Shown: positions 10,450 through 21,117 of the stretch, piece by piece
Numbering within the stretch: position 1 is the first letter of the stretch
How the letters are laid out: each line of letters starts with the position of its first letter
Assembly (NCBI RefSeq): GCF_000349565.1
Contig: NZ_KB714608.1
Location: forward strand, 30,227 to 91,813
DNA length: 61,587 nt
DNA from: Curtobacterium flaccumfaciens UCD-AKU
Lineage (GTDB): Bacteria; Actinomycetota; Actinomycetes; Actinomycetales; Microbacteriaceae
Reading direction: 5' to 3'
Made by a program: the position numbers and the translations under genes
Notes under the pieces: model-generated
Database searches by the model: none
What the model was told of the DNA's origin: nothing
The model's input: the letters and a program-made list of their open reading frames with translations, nothing else

Positions 10450-10492
10450 GGCACCTTTCTGGAAGACCAGAGTCGTCTGGAAGACTCGTGGA
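10450..10492. promoter_or_regulatory. Short divergent spacer with 10-base direct repeat
   Basis: TCTGGAAGAC occurs at 10458-10467 and 10476-10485, an 18-base period. The first copy is part of the palindrome CTGGAAGACCAG. GAGTC/GACTC flank the second. This could be an operator serving both parC and the phosphodiesterase gene. Confidence 0.35.
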
Positions 10493-11659
10493 ATGGGAAC
10501 AAGCGTACCGACGGCCCCCGACGGCGTCGCGAACCTCGCCGACGTCTTCCCGAGTTGCCTCGTCGCGCTCGGTGCAGCGGACGATGCGTGGTTGCGTGGC
10601 AACGGCCTGGAGGCCCGGATCACCCTCCGCCCCGCCCGCTCGGCGATCGTCGTGCTCGTCGACGGCCTCGGGTCCGCCGCGCTGTCCGCGCGCGCCGGGC
10701 ACGCCCGCTGGCTGACCGGCGCGAAGGGCACCGGCACCGCGAAGAAGCTGCGGAGCGGGTTCCCGACCACGACCGCGGCCGCACTGAGCACGCTCACGAC
10801 GGGCCGATCGCCCGGCACCCACGGGGTGATCGGGTACAGCGGCTGGAACCCGGACACCGGTGCCGTGATGAACCTGCTCGGAGGCTGGGACACCGAGGTG
10901 CCCGCCGACTGGCTCCTGACGCAGACGCTGTTCACCCGGGCGGCTGAGCTCGGACTCGACCCGGTCGTCGTCGGGCCGGACCGGTACCGATCGTCCGGGA
11001 TGACCGCGAACGTGCTCGGCGGTGCGCGGTACGTGTCGGCGGACTCGATCGCCCAGCGGGTCGACGCCGCCCTGGCCGAGACGGACTCCGGCCGGTCGCT
11101 CGTCTACCTGTACGTGCCGGAGCTCGACTCGATCGGCCACAAGTCCGGCTGGCAGTCCGACCGGTGGACGGCCGCGCTCGAGTTGCTCGACGGGGAACTC
11201 GCCCGCCTCGATGCCCGCAGCGCCGACGACGTGGGGGTCCTGGTGACGGCGGACCACGGTGTGCTCGACGTGCCGGACCACGCGAACATCGCGATCGACC
11301 CGCTGCTGCTCACCGACGTCGTCGGTGTCGCAGGAGACCCGCGCTGCCGACAGCTCACGGTCGCACCGGGCACCGACGTCCGCGCCCTCGTCGGCGCGTT
11401 CCGGGCGCGCTACGGCAAGAAGGCGTCCGTCGCCAGCCGTGCCGAGGCGATCGAGGCCGGGTGGTTCGGGCAGGTGTCCGACGAGGTGGTGCCGCGGATC
11501 GGTGACGTGCTCGTCGTGGCGCGAGGCTCGTGGGCGTTCAACGACGACCGAGCCCTGCGCGAGGACGAGACACCGAAGCGCATGATCGGCCAGCACGGCG
11601 CGATGACCGACGAGGAGACGATCGTCCCGCTCCGGCTCGCCGGTGCCTTCGCTCACTAG
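10493..11659 (+). CDS. Alkaline-phosphatase-superfamily phosphodiesterase/nucleotide pyrophosphatase
   Basis: A 388-residue protein of the type I phosphodiesterase / nucleotide pyrophosphatase family (PF01663-like). Metal-binding and nucleophile motifs are visible: [12 protein letters not shown] near residue 50, the Thr-nucleophile motif [13 protein letters not shown] with GTHGVIGY, a later LDSIGHKSG, and [12 protein letters not shown]. No signal peptide is evident, so it is probably cytoplasmic or loosely associated. The ATG at 10493 is the first sensible start, 43 bases from the divergent parC start. The substrate cannot be inferred. Confidence 0.8.
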   Translation: MGTSVPTAPDGVANLADVFPSCLVALGAADDAWLRGNGLEARITLRPARSAIVVLVDGLGSAALSARAGHARWLTGAKGTGTAKKLRSGFPTTTAAALSTLTTGRSPGTHGVIGYSGWNPDTGAVMNLLGGWDTEVPADWLLTQTLFTRAAELGLDPVVVGPDRYRSSGMTANVLGGARYVSADSIAQRVDAALAETDSGRSLVYLYVPELDSIGHKSGWQSDRWTAALELLDGELARLDARSADDVGVLVTADHGVLDVPDHANIAIDPLLLTDVVGVAGDPRCRQLTVAPGTDVRALVGAFRARYGKKASVASRAEAIEAGWFGQVSDEVVPRIGDVLVVARGSWAFNDDRALREDETPKRMIGQHGAMTDEETIVPLRLAGAFAH

Positions 11660-11690
11660 GGGCGTCGGCGCCGACGCGCGGTGGTCCGGA

Positions 11691-12728
11691 TCAGGCGGGG
11701 TCGTCGTCCGGGCGGGTGCCGAAGACGATCTCGTCCCAGCTCGGCATCGAGCGGCGGCTGCGCTTCTTGCGTTCGCCGCGGCTCTCGGGCTCCGGCGCCG
11801 AGGCCGGACGGCCGTCGGTCGACTGCGGTGCGGTGTCGTTCGCGCCGCCGTCCTCGAAGCCCTGCAGCGGGATGTCGACGACGCTGATCGAGGTCCCGCG
11901 GGCGGGCTCCTCGCGCTGTTCGCCGAAGGACGCGGCCTCACGCTCACCGCGGCGACGGCGCAGCGCCTCGAGCAGGTCGGCGGTCTCGTTGCCGGGAGCA
12001 CGTTCTTCCACGGTGGCCTGGCCGATGCGGGGCAGTGGCGCACGGAGCGGTGCGTGCTGGGACGGTTCGGGCTCGGCGGCCGGCTGCTCCGGCTCGTCGA
12101 CGCGGAAGGCTCCGGAGTCGAAGCGGGTGCCGTCGTCGTCCTGCTGCTCGAACTCGACCGCACGCAGGCGCGGGGCGATGCCCTCGTCGTCGGTGTGCGA
12201 CAGCCGGTGGGCGTCACCGTTGTCGGGCGCGAGGGTCGAGGTCTTCGGGTCGAAACGCCACTGGGCGTCGTGCTCGACCTCGCCCGCGGTGTAGCGGACG
12301 CGGACCTGCCAGCCGCTCTCCGGGTGCTTCCAGGAGCCCCAGGTGATCGCGGTGGCCTCGCCGGCCTCGAGCTTCGCGGTGATCGCGGGGCCGAAGGTGT
12401 CGGGGGCCTCGTCGTCGACCGGGGTGACCGGGACGCGGTGCGAGGCGTCGAGGATGAAGGCCCGCTCCGCCAGGACCGGACCCTCGAAGCGACGGACGTA
12501 CTCGACGTCGACGTCGAGCGCGGCTGCCACGTCGGCGGCGTCGGCACCACCGCGGATCCGTGCCTGGACGTCCTTGGGGGAGACCCGCTTCTGCGGACCG
12601 GCGTCGGGGTTCGCCTGGCGCACCTGACCCGCCAGCGACGACGAGACGGGCAACCGGAACTCGGTGCCGCCGTCGGTCGCCAGGAGGAGTGCGCCGGACT
12701 CGACTCCGATGACTCTCACGTCTTGCAT
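11691..12728 (-). CDS. sepH: Septation protein SepH (DUF3071)
   Basis: A 345-residue protein matching SepH, an actinobacterial cell-division factor known to stimulate FtsZ assembly. The conserved N-terminal domain (MQDVRVIGVESGALLL; SPKDVQARIRGGADAADVAA) includes the helix-turn-helix-like segment followed by YVRRFEGPVLAER. The C-terminal half is low-complexity, Glu/Pro/Arg-rich and ends in a basic-acidic tail, as in the family. The ATG ending at 12728 has an AAGGCGG-type ribosome site. The gene converges with the phosphodiesterase gene over 31 bases. Confidence 0.85.
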   Translation of the reverse strand: MQDVRVIGVESGALLLATDGGTEFRLPVSSSLAGQVRQANPDAGPQKRVSPKDVQARIRGGADAADVAAALDVDVEYVRRFEGPVLAERAFILDASHRVPVTPVDDEAPDTFGPAITAKLEAGEATAITWGSWKHPESGWQVRVRYTAGEVEHDAQWRFDPKTSTLAPDNGDAHRLSHTDDEGIAPRLRAVEFEQQDDDGTRFDSGAFRVDEPEQPAAEPEPSQHAPLRAPLPRIGQATVEERAPGNETADLLEALRRRRGEREAASFGEQREEPARGTSISVVDIPLQGFEDGGANDTAPQSTDGRPASAPEPESRGERKKRSRRSMPSWDEIVFGTRPDDDPA

Positions 12729-13016
12729 GGTTCCGCCTTCCCAGCGTCGCGTACGGTCCTGCTGTCGTACCCCGTGAGTATGCAGGGAGGACGGACGGTT
12801 TCCGGGGAGGCGCACGGGCGTGCCGCGCACATCCGCAGGCCGATCCGAGAGCGCGCCGGAGCCCGGCAACGGGTGTCGGGAATGTCCGGTTCGGGTCACT
12901 GGTTGCACAGCCAGCACGACCCGCCGCAGCACTCGGTTTGCGCATCGGCGGGGCGTGGTGCAAACTGTCGCCGCCGATCACCCGGCGACGACCTCTCGAT
13001 ACGAGAATGGATGGGC

Positions 13017-13316
13017 ATGGCCACCGATTACGACGCCCCCCGGAAGACCGACGACAACTCTGACTCAGAGTCGATCGAGGCCCTCAAGGAGCGCGTTCCC
13101 GACAAGATGTCGGGGGTCGTCGACGATGATTCCGACAACCCCGGCAGCTTCGAACTCGCCGGGCAGGACCTCAGCGACGTCGACCTCGACGTCGTGGTGC
13201 TGCCCCCGCAGGTCGATGAGTTCACCTGCGTCGAGTGCTTCCTCGTGAAGCACCGTTCCCAGCTCGACCACGAGTCGAAGCTCGGACCGGTCTGCGCGGA
13301 GTGCGCGTCGCTCTAG
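13017..13316 (+). CDS. DUF4193 family protein
   Basis: A 99-residue acidic actinobacterial protein. The start MATDYDAPRKTDD and the middle block SIEALKERVPDKMSG are characteristic of DUF4193. The C-terminal half has CVECFLVKHRSQ and a final CAEC, which together could bind a metal ion. An alternative ATG six bases upstream would add two residues. The function is unknown. It is monocistronic and followed by a strong hairpin. Confidence 0.85.
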   Translation: MATDYDAPRKTDDNSDSESIEALKERVPDKMSGVVDDDSDNPGSFELAGQDLSDVDLDVVVLPPQVDEFTCVECFLVKHRSQLDHESKLGPVCAECASL

Positions 13317-13352
13317 CGAGCACAGCCGCGTCGTCCTCGACGCAACGATCAG

Positions 13353-13389
13353 CGAAGGCCCCGCGTCCCGATGGGATGCGGGGCCTTCG
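13353..13389 (+). terminator. Hairpin terminator after DUF4193 gene
   Basis: CGAAGGCCCCGC (13353-13364) pairs with GCGGGGCCTTCG (13378-13389). The loop itself can pair TCCC with GGGA. Confidence 0.75.
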
Positions 13390-13445
13390 TCGTGGGCTGC
13401 GAGGCGGGGCCGAGCCGCGCCTCCAGGGCCGTTGCCCGTGGTCCG

Positions 13446-13877
13446 TCAGGACCGCAGCGCCTCGACGACCTTGCCCGGGTGGCGGACGCTGACCAGCCAG
13501 TAGGGCGTCGGGTCGGCGTCGTCGCGCACCTCGACCTTGACGACCCCCCGCACGTAGCCGCGGAAGAGGGTCCAGGCGCGGGCGTCGAGTGCCGGGCCGC
13601 GCTGCTCGGTGGCCGCCGTGCCCTCGAACGCCTCGGTCGTGCCCACGAGCGTCCGGGGGAGGTGTGCCCTGCCCGCGTGGAACTCGGTGTCGGTGACCTC
13701 GATGGTGGGTGCGAGTACCCACAGGAGCACGAGGACCCCGAGCTCCATCCCGATCGCCACGAGGACGCCGGCCAGGACGCTGATGGGGAGGAAGACGAGC
13801 AGGGTGGCGGGGATCACGAGCGCCGTCGCCAGGTACAGGGCGGGCGGGGCCCAGAGTCGTTCGCGGTACAGGGTCAC
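13446..13877 (-). CDS. DUF3093 membrane protein
   Basis: A 143-residue protein starting MTLYRERLWAPP, the DUF3093 signature. Two adjacent hydrophobic segments (about residues 12-54) form a hairpin in the membrane, followed by a soluble domain with GRAHLPRTLVG and a C-terminal YWLVSVRHPGK. Its role is unknown, though it is very often next to dut in Actinobacteria, as here. The GTG start lies 63 bases from the divergent dut start. Confidence 0.85.
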   Translation of the reverse strand: MTLYRERLWAPPALYLATALVIPATLLVFLPISVLAGVLVAIGMELGVLVLLWVLAPTIEVTDTEFHAGRAHLPRTLVGTTEAFEGTAATEQRGPALDARAWTLFRGYVRGVVKVEVRDDADPTPYWLVSVRHPGKVVEALRS

Positions 13878-13928
13878 GGGTCCATTCGATCACGAGCGGA
13901 CGAGGTCACGGAACGGTCACGGCTGCAC

Positions 13929-13940
13929 TACCCTCGTCAC
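13929..13940 (+). promoter_or_regulatory. -10 element positioned for leaderless dut mRNA
   Basis: TACCCT at 13929-13934 is followed by six bases and the GTG start at 13941. No Shine-Dalgarno is present. Confidence 0.5.
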
Positions 13941-14432
13941 GTGACCGAACCAGTCGACGTCCTCTGGACCGGGGAGCACGCTCCCGGCCACGCCCACCCC
14001 GGCGACGCGGGTGCCGATCTCGTCTCCACCGAGGCCTTCGTGCTGCAGCCGGGCGAGCGACACCTGGCCGCCACCGGACTGCGGATCGCGCTGCCCGAGG
14101 GGTACGCCGCGTTCGTGGTCCCGCGCAGCGGCCTGGCGGCGAAGCACGGCATCACGATCGTGAACAGCCCCGGCACCGTCGACTCCGGCTACCGCGGCGA
14201 GATCAAGGTCGCGCTGCTCAACACGGACCAGACGGAACCGTACGAGGTCCACGTGGGCGACCGCATCGCCCAGTTGATCGTGATGCCGGTGCCGCAGGTG
14301 ACCTACACCCGGGTCGACGAGCTGCCGGACAGCGTCCGCGGACAGGGCGGGTTCGGCTCGTCGGGCTACGGTGACCGGAGCGGCGCCGTGCACGGTGCCG
14401 CCGCAGACGCTCAGGAAGGGACGCGCGCATGA
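13941..14432 (+). CDS. dut: dUTP diphosphatase
   Basis: A 163-residue trimeric-type dUTPase that hydrolyses dUTP to dUMP and PPi. All motifs are visible: GDAGADL (motif 1), PRSGLAAKHGI (motif 2), the substrate-binding GTVDSGYRGEIKV (motif 3), GDRIAQLIV (motif 4) and the C-terminal lid RGQGGFGSSG (motif 5). The GTG at 13941 follows a -10 box at leaderless spacing. The stop overlaps the start of the DUF3710 gene (ATGA), giving a dut-DUF3710-DUF3159 operon. Confidence 0.95.
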   Translation: MTEPVDVLWTGEHAPGHAHPGDAGADLVSTEAFVLQPGERHLAATGLRIALPEGYAAFVVPRSGLAAKHGITIVNSPGTVDSGYRGEIKVALLNTDQTEPYEVHVGDRIAQLIVMPVPQVTYTRVDELPDSVRGQGGFGSSGYGDRSGAVHGAAADAQEGTRA

Positions 14433-15151
14433 AGTTCGGCCGACGCAAGCAGGACGAGGTCGAGGTGGCGGACGCCGTCGCCGACGACATCGAGGTCGCG
14501 GACACGTCCCCCGAGGTCGACATCGCGACCGATGCAGACGCGGACCACGACGAGGTCGACGCGGTCGCCCCGACGGACAAGTCCGCTCCGGACGACCGGG
14601 CCGAGAACGGCCCCCACGACGAGACCGAGGCGAACCTGGTCCGCCCCTACGTCGACCTGGGCGGGGTGAAGGTGCTCCCGCGTGAGGGCCTGCACCTGCG
14701 CCTCGAGGTCGAGGAGGGCTCGCAGCGCGTCGTCGCGGTCGGGCTCGACTACGACGACTCCACGCTGCAGGTCCAGCCGTTCGCCGCGCCCCGGTCCACC
14801 GGCCTGTGGCACGAGATCCGCGCCCAGATCGCCGAGCAGATCGAGCGCCAGGGCGGTGTCGTGACCGAGGTCGACGGCCCGTTCGGCCCCGAGCTCCGGG
14901 CGTCCGTGCCGGTCGCCGTGGATGGTGACGGCGGCACCGCCGGTTCCCGTCCGGCCCGCTTCGTCGGCGTCGACGGCCCGCGCTGGTTCCTGCGCGGCGT
15001 GATCGCCGGCAAGGCCGCCGAGCAGCCCGACGACGCCAGCGAGATCGAGGAGCTGTTCCGCAGCGTCGTCGTCGTGCGCGGCACGACGCCGATGCCGCCG
15101 CGCGACCTCATCCCGCTGCACATGCCCAAGTCGACGCAGACCGCGATCTGA
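14429..15151 (+). CDS. DUF3710 family protein
   Basis: A 240-residue actinobacterial protein. After MKFGRRKQ the first 60 residues are strongly acidic and low-complexity. The conserved domain runs from about residue 70 (RPYVDLGGVKVLP) through LRLEVEEGSQRV, then GLWHEIRAQIAEQIE, and ends with GPRWFLRGVIAG and RDLIPLHMPK. It overlaps dut by four bases, so it is translationally coupled. The function is not established. No catalytic motif or membrane segment is visible. Confidence 0.85.
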   Translation: MKFGRRKQDEVEVADAVADDIEVADTSPEVDIATDADADHDEVDAVAPTDKSAPDDRAENGPHDETEANLVRPYVDLGGVKVLPREGLHLRLEVEEGSQRVVAVGLDYDDSTLQVQPFAAPRSTGLWHEIRAQIAEQIERQGGVVTEVDGPFGPELRASVPVAVDGDGGTAGSRPARFVGVDGPRWFLRGVIAGKAAEQPDDASEIEELFRSVVVVRGTTPMPPRDLIPLHMPKSTQTAI

Positions 15152-15183
15152 CGGCCCGACGAGCAACCCCGCCTGGAGGCACG

Positions 15184-15963
15184 GTGCCGGACCACGACGA
15201 CACCCCACGACCCGAGACGGCTGGCCCCGACCCCGCTGCACCGGCAGCTGAGTCGTCGGTGGCGCCGTCGTTCTCCGCGCAGTTCCGTGACGCGGTGCAG
15301 AACGCCGGCATCGCCCGCGTCGCGCCCGGCGAGGCACCGTCCGGTCGGGCCCTGCTGGGCGCGGTCGGCGGGGTTCGTGGGCTCGCCGAGTCGGTGCTGC
15401 CCGGGTTCGCGTTCCTGGTCGTCTACGCGATCACGAAGGAGCTCGTGCCCAGCGTCGTGATCCCCGTGGTCGTCGGCCTGGTGTTCGTGGTGCTCCGGCT
15501 GGTGCAGCGGCAGTCGGTGACGATGTCGTTCGCGGGCATCCTCGGCGTCGCGGTCTCGGCCGGCCTCGCGCTCATCACCGGCCGCGCGGAGAGCAACTTC
15601 ATCCCCGGCATCATCATCAACGCGGTCTGGCTCGTCGGGCTGCTGATCACGCTGGCGATCCGCTGGCCGCTCATCGGGCTCGTCGTCGGCTTCCTGCTGC
15701 CCGCGAACGAGGACGGCTCGCACGTCGACTGGCGTGCCGACCCGGTCAAGCGGCGGGTCCTGACGGTCGCCACCTGGATATGGGTCGGCCTGTTCGCCGT
15801 CCGGCTCGCGGTGGAGGTCCCGCTCTACCTGACAGCGCAGGTCGAACTGCTCGCCGGGCTGAAGCTCATCCTCGGCGTGCCGCTGTACGCGGCGGTCCTC
15901 TGGGTGACGTGGCTGCTGGTCCGCACCGTGTTCGTCCGGCGCGACGACGTCGCCGCGGTGTAG
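15184..15963 (+). CDS. DUF3159 membrane protein
   Basis: A 259-residue integral membrane protein. A disordered N-terminus of about 40 residues is followed by GALLGAVGGVRGLAES and five to six hydrophobic segments, matching DUF3159. The GTG at 15184 has GGAGG eight bases upstream. It is the third gene of the dut unit, with a 32-base gap. The function is unknown. Confidence 0.8.
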   Translation: MPDHDDTPRPETAGPDPAAPAAESSVAPSFSAQFRDAVQNAGIARVAPGEAPSGRALLGAVGGVRGLAESVLPGFAFLVVYAITKELVPSVVIPVVVGLVFVVLRLVQRQSVTMSFAGILGVAVSAGLALITGRAESNFIPGIIINAVWLVGLLITLAIRWPLIGLVVGFLLPANEDGSHVDWRADPVKRRVLTVATWIWVGLFAVRLAVEVPLYLTAQVELLAGLKLILGVPLYAAVLWVTWLLVRTVFVRRDDVAAV

Positions 15964-15968
15964 AGTTC

Positions 15969-15984
15969 TCTCGACATCAAGATA
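15969..15984 (+). promoter_or_regulatory. Imperfect inverted repeat upstream of aconitase
   Basis: TCTCGACATCAAGATA contains the near-palindrome TCTCGA-CA-TCAAGA. It lies about 110 bases upstream of the acn start. It could be an operator, or the -35 side of the acn promoter. I cannot assign a regulator. Confidence 0.3.
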
Positions 15985-16015
15985 GTTCCTGCCGGGCGCG
16001 CACGTGTCCGCGGGA

Positions 16016-16034
16016 TTAGGTTTGCCTTGCTGGT
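16016..16034 (+). promoter_or_regulatory. Possible DtxR/IdeR-like iron box upstream of aconitase
   Basis: TTAGGTTTGCCTTGCTGGT matches the DtxR/IdeR consensus at 12 of 19 positions by eye, nearly all in the left half. Aconitase is a known iron-controlled gene in other actinobacteria. This is one half-site match, so it is tentative. Confidence 0.3.
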
Positions 16035-16091
16035 GGGACGGTCCACGGCCCGCGAGGATGAGGGCAAACCGATCAGTAGGGAGGCGGCACG

Positions 16092-18929
<2,838 letters not shown>

Positions 18930-18964
18930 GCGACGTGCGCACGGGTCGCTGACGCGACCACAGG

Positions 18965-19010
18965 ACGGACGGGAGGCCCGTGGCGACACCGCCACGGGCC
19001 TCCCGTCCGT
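18965..19010 (+). terminator. Strong hairpin after acnA
   Basis: Twenty-base perfect arms (18965-18984 and 18991-19010), each containing GGGAGGCCCGTGGC or its complement, with a six-base loop. It has the same core as the hairpin at 36502-36549. Confidence 0.75.
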
Positions 19011-19061
19011 TGTCGGGTCCCGAGAATAGAGTGGGCCGACAGCCCCACGAAAGGAGCGCCC

Positions 19062-20999
19062 GTGAGCCTGCTCGCCAGCATCACGTCGCCGCGCGACCTG
19101 AAGCGTCTCTCCGACGCGCAGATGACCGACCTCGCCGCCGAGATCCGGCGCTTCCTGGTCGCCGAGGTCGCGAAGACCGGTGGGCACCTCGGGCCGAACC
19201 TGGGTGTCGTCGAGCTGACGCTCGCGATGCACCGCGTGTTCGACTCGCCGAACGACCCCTTCGTCTTCGACACCGGGCACCAGTCGTACGTGCACAAGCT
19301 CGTCACCGGGCGGCAGGACTTCTCCAAGCTGCGCGAACGCGGTGGCATCGCCGGCTACCCGCAGCGCAGCGAGTCCGAGCACGACATCGTCGAGTCCTCG
19401 CACGCGTCGTCGTCGTTGTCGTGGGCCGACGGAATCTCCCGCGCGTTCGGGCAGACCGGGCAGACCGACCGCTCCGTCGTCGCGGTGGTGGGGGACGGCG
19501 CCCTCACCGGTGGGATGACGTGGGAGGCGCTCAACAACATCTCTGACGACAACGACCGGCGCCTGGTCATCGTCGTCAACGACAACGGCCGCTCGTACGC
19601 CCCGACCATCGGTGGCATGGCGCGGTTCCTGAGTTCCGTGCGCACCCGCCGCGAGTACCGGGCCCTGTACGAGAGCACGCAGGCCGTGGCGGCGCGGTTC
19701 GGTGCTCCGGGTCGTGCGGTGTACCGCGGCATGCGCGGGGGCCTGCACGGCTTCCTGTCGCGACTGACGAACAACGAGGCGCTGTACTCGAACCTCGACA
19801 TCAAGTACATCGGCCCGGTGAACGGGCACGACCAGCAGGCGATGGAGGCTGCGCTCCGGCAGGCCAAGGAGTACGGCGCTCCCGTGATCGTGCACGTCAT
19901 CACGGAGAAGGGCCACGGCTTCGAGCCTGCCCTGCGCGACCAGGCCGACCAGTTCCACGCCGTCGGCCACATCGACCCGGAGACGGGCGAGTCGCTCGAC
20001 GCCGCGTCGGGCCCCTCGTGGACCTCGGTGTTCGCGTCCTCCCTGGCCGAGGCCGGCGCCTCGGACCCTCGGATCGTGGCGATCACGGCGGCGATGCTCC
20101 GGCCGACCGGGCTGCACCTGTTCCAGGAGCAGCACCCCGACCGCGTGTACGACGTCGGCATCGCGGAGCAGCACGCCGTGACGACCGCCGCGGGCCTGGC
20201 GTACGGGGGACTCCACCCGGTCGTGGCGCTCTACGCGACGTTCCTGAACCGGGCGTTCGACCAGGTGCTGATGGACGTCGCCCTGCACAGGGCCGGCGTG
20301 ACGTTCGTGCTCGACCGCGCCGGCATCACCGGTCCGGACGGCCCGTCGCACCACGGCATGTGGGACCTCGCACTGCTGCAGGTCGTGCCGGGGATCCGGA
20401 TCGCCGCACCACGGGACGCCGCGACACTGCGTGAGGAGTTCCGCGAGGCGATCGCCGTCGACGATGCCCCTACCGTGCTGCGGTGGTCGAAGGGGCAGGT
20501 CGGGCCGGACATCCCCGCGGTCCGTCGTCTCCCCGACGGTGTGGACGTGCTGCACGCCGCCGCGGACGACGTCGAGGACGTCCTCTTCGTCGCCGTCGGG
20601 TCCATGGTGCCGGTGGCACTCGAGGCCGCGGCGCTGCTCGAGGCGCAGGGCATCGGCGTCACCGTCGTGGACCCGCGCTGGGTGGTCCCGGTCCCGGGTT
20701 CGCTCATCGAACTGTCGCGCTCACACCGGCTCGTCATCACGATCGAGGACGGCGTGCGGGTCGGCGGCGTCGGGACCCGGCTGCGGCAGGACCTGCGTGC
20801 CGCTGGGGTCGATACCGGGGTGAACGAGCTCGGGCTGCCCGACGCGTTCATCGACCACGCGACGCGGTCCCAGATCCTCGCCGACGCGGGGCTGACGGCG
20901 CAGGCCATCGCCCGCGACGTCATCGACCAGGTCGTCGGGACGAAGCTGCCGCAGGCGAAGCCCGCGCGCTCCCGCGAGTCCGCCGCGTCCGACCGCTGA
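19062..20999 (+). CDS. dxs: 1-deoxy-D-xylulose-5-phosphate synthase
   Basis: The 645-residue thiamine-diphosphate enzyme that condenses pyruvate and glyceraldehyde-3-phosphate, the first step of the MEP isoprenoid pathway. The N-terminal domain has the ThDP motif GDGALTGGMTWEALNN. The middle domain has DVGIAEQHAVTTAAG and DRAGITGPDGPSHHG. The C-terminal transketolase domain has IEDGVRVGGVG. The GTG at 19062 is preceded by GAAAGGAG. The tail is Lys/Arg/Ser-rich. It stands alone between acnA and the minus-strand fad pair. Confidence 0.95.
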   Translation: MSLLASITSPRDLKRLSDAQMTDLAAEIRRFLVAEVAKTGGHLGPNLGVVELTLAMHRVFDSPNDPFVFDTGHQSYVHKLVTGRQDFSKLRERGGIAGYPQRSESEHDIVESSHASSSLSWADGISRAFGQTGQTDRSVVAVVGDGALTGGMTWEALNNISDDNDRRLVIVVNDNGRSYAPTIGGMARFLSSVRTRREYRALYESTQAVAARFGAPGRAVYRGMRGGLHGFLSRLTNNEALYSNLDIKYIGPVNGHDQQAMEAALRQAKEYGAPVIVHVITEKGHGFEPALRDQADQFHAVGHIDPETGESLDAASGPSWTSVFASSLAEAGASDPRIVAITAAMLRPTGLHLFQEQHPDRVYDVGIAEQHAVTTAAGLAYGGLHPVVALYATFLNRAFDQVLMDVALHRAGVTFVLDRAGITGPDGPSHHGMWDLALLQVVPGIRIAAPRDAATLREEFREAIAVDDAPTVLRWSKGQVGPDIPAVRRLPDGVDVLHAAADDVEDVLFVAVGSMVPVALEAAALLEAQGIGVTVVDPRWVVPVPGSLIELSRSHRLVITIEDGVRVGGVGTRLRQDLRAAGVDTGVNELGLPDAFIDHATRSQILADAGLTAQAIARDVIDQVVGTKLPQAKPARSRESAASDR

Positions 21000-21038
21000 C
21001 CGCTCGGCCCGGGTCCGGGTCCGGTCCGGGTCCGGTCA

Positions 21039-21108
21039 GCAAAACACCGGTGTTCGCGCTCCACTCCGCGGTTTGCGGGTGTTCGGTGCGCGAACACCGG
21101 TGTTTTGC
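21039..21108. repeat. Inverted repeat with nested ACACCGGTGT palindromes
   Basis: Two perfectly complementary 21-base arms (21039-21059 and 21088-21108) are separated by 28 bases. Each arm also contains the ten-base palindrome ACACCGGTGT. It lies between convergent dxs and fadB-like genes, behind a run of GGTCCG-type short repeats (21008-21036). It is probably a terminator or a REP-like element. Confidence 0.75.
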
Positions 21109-21117
21109 GTACTGGGC

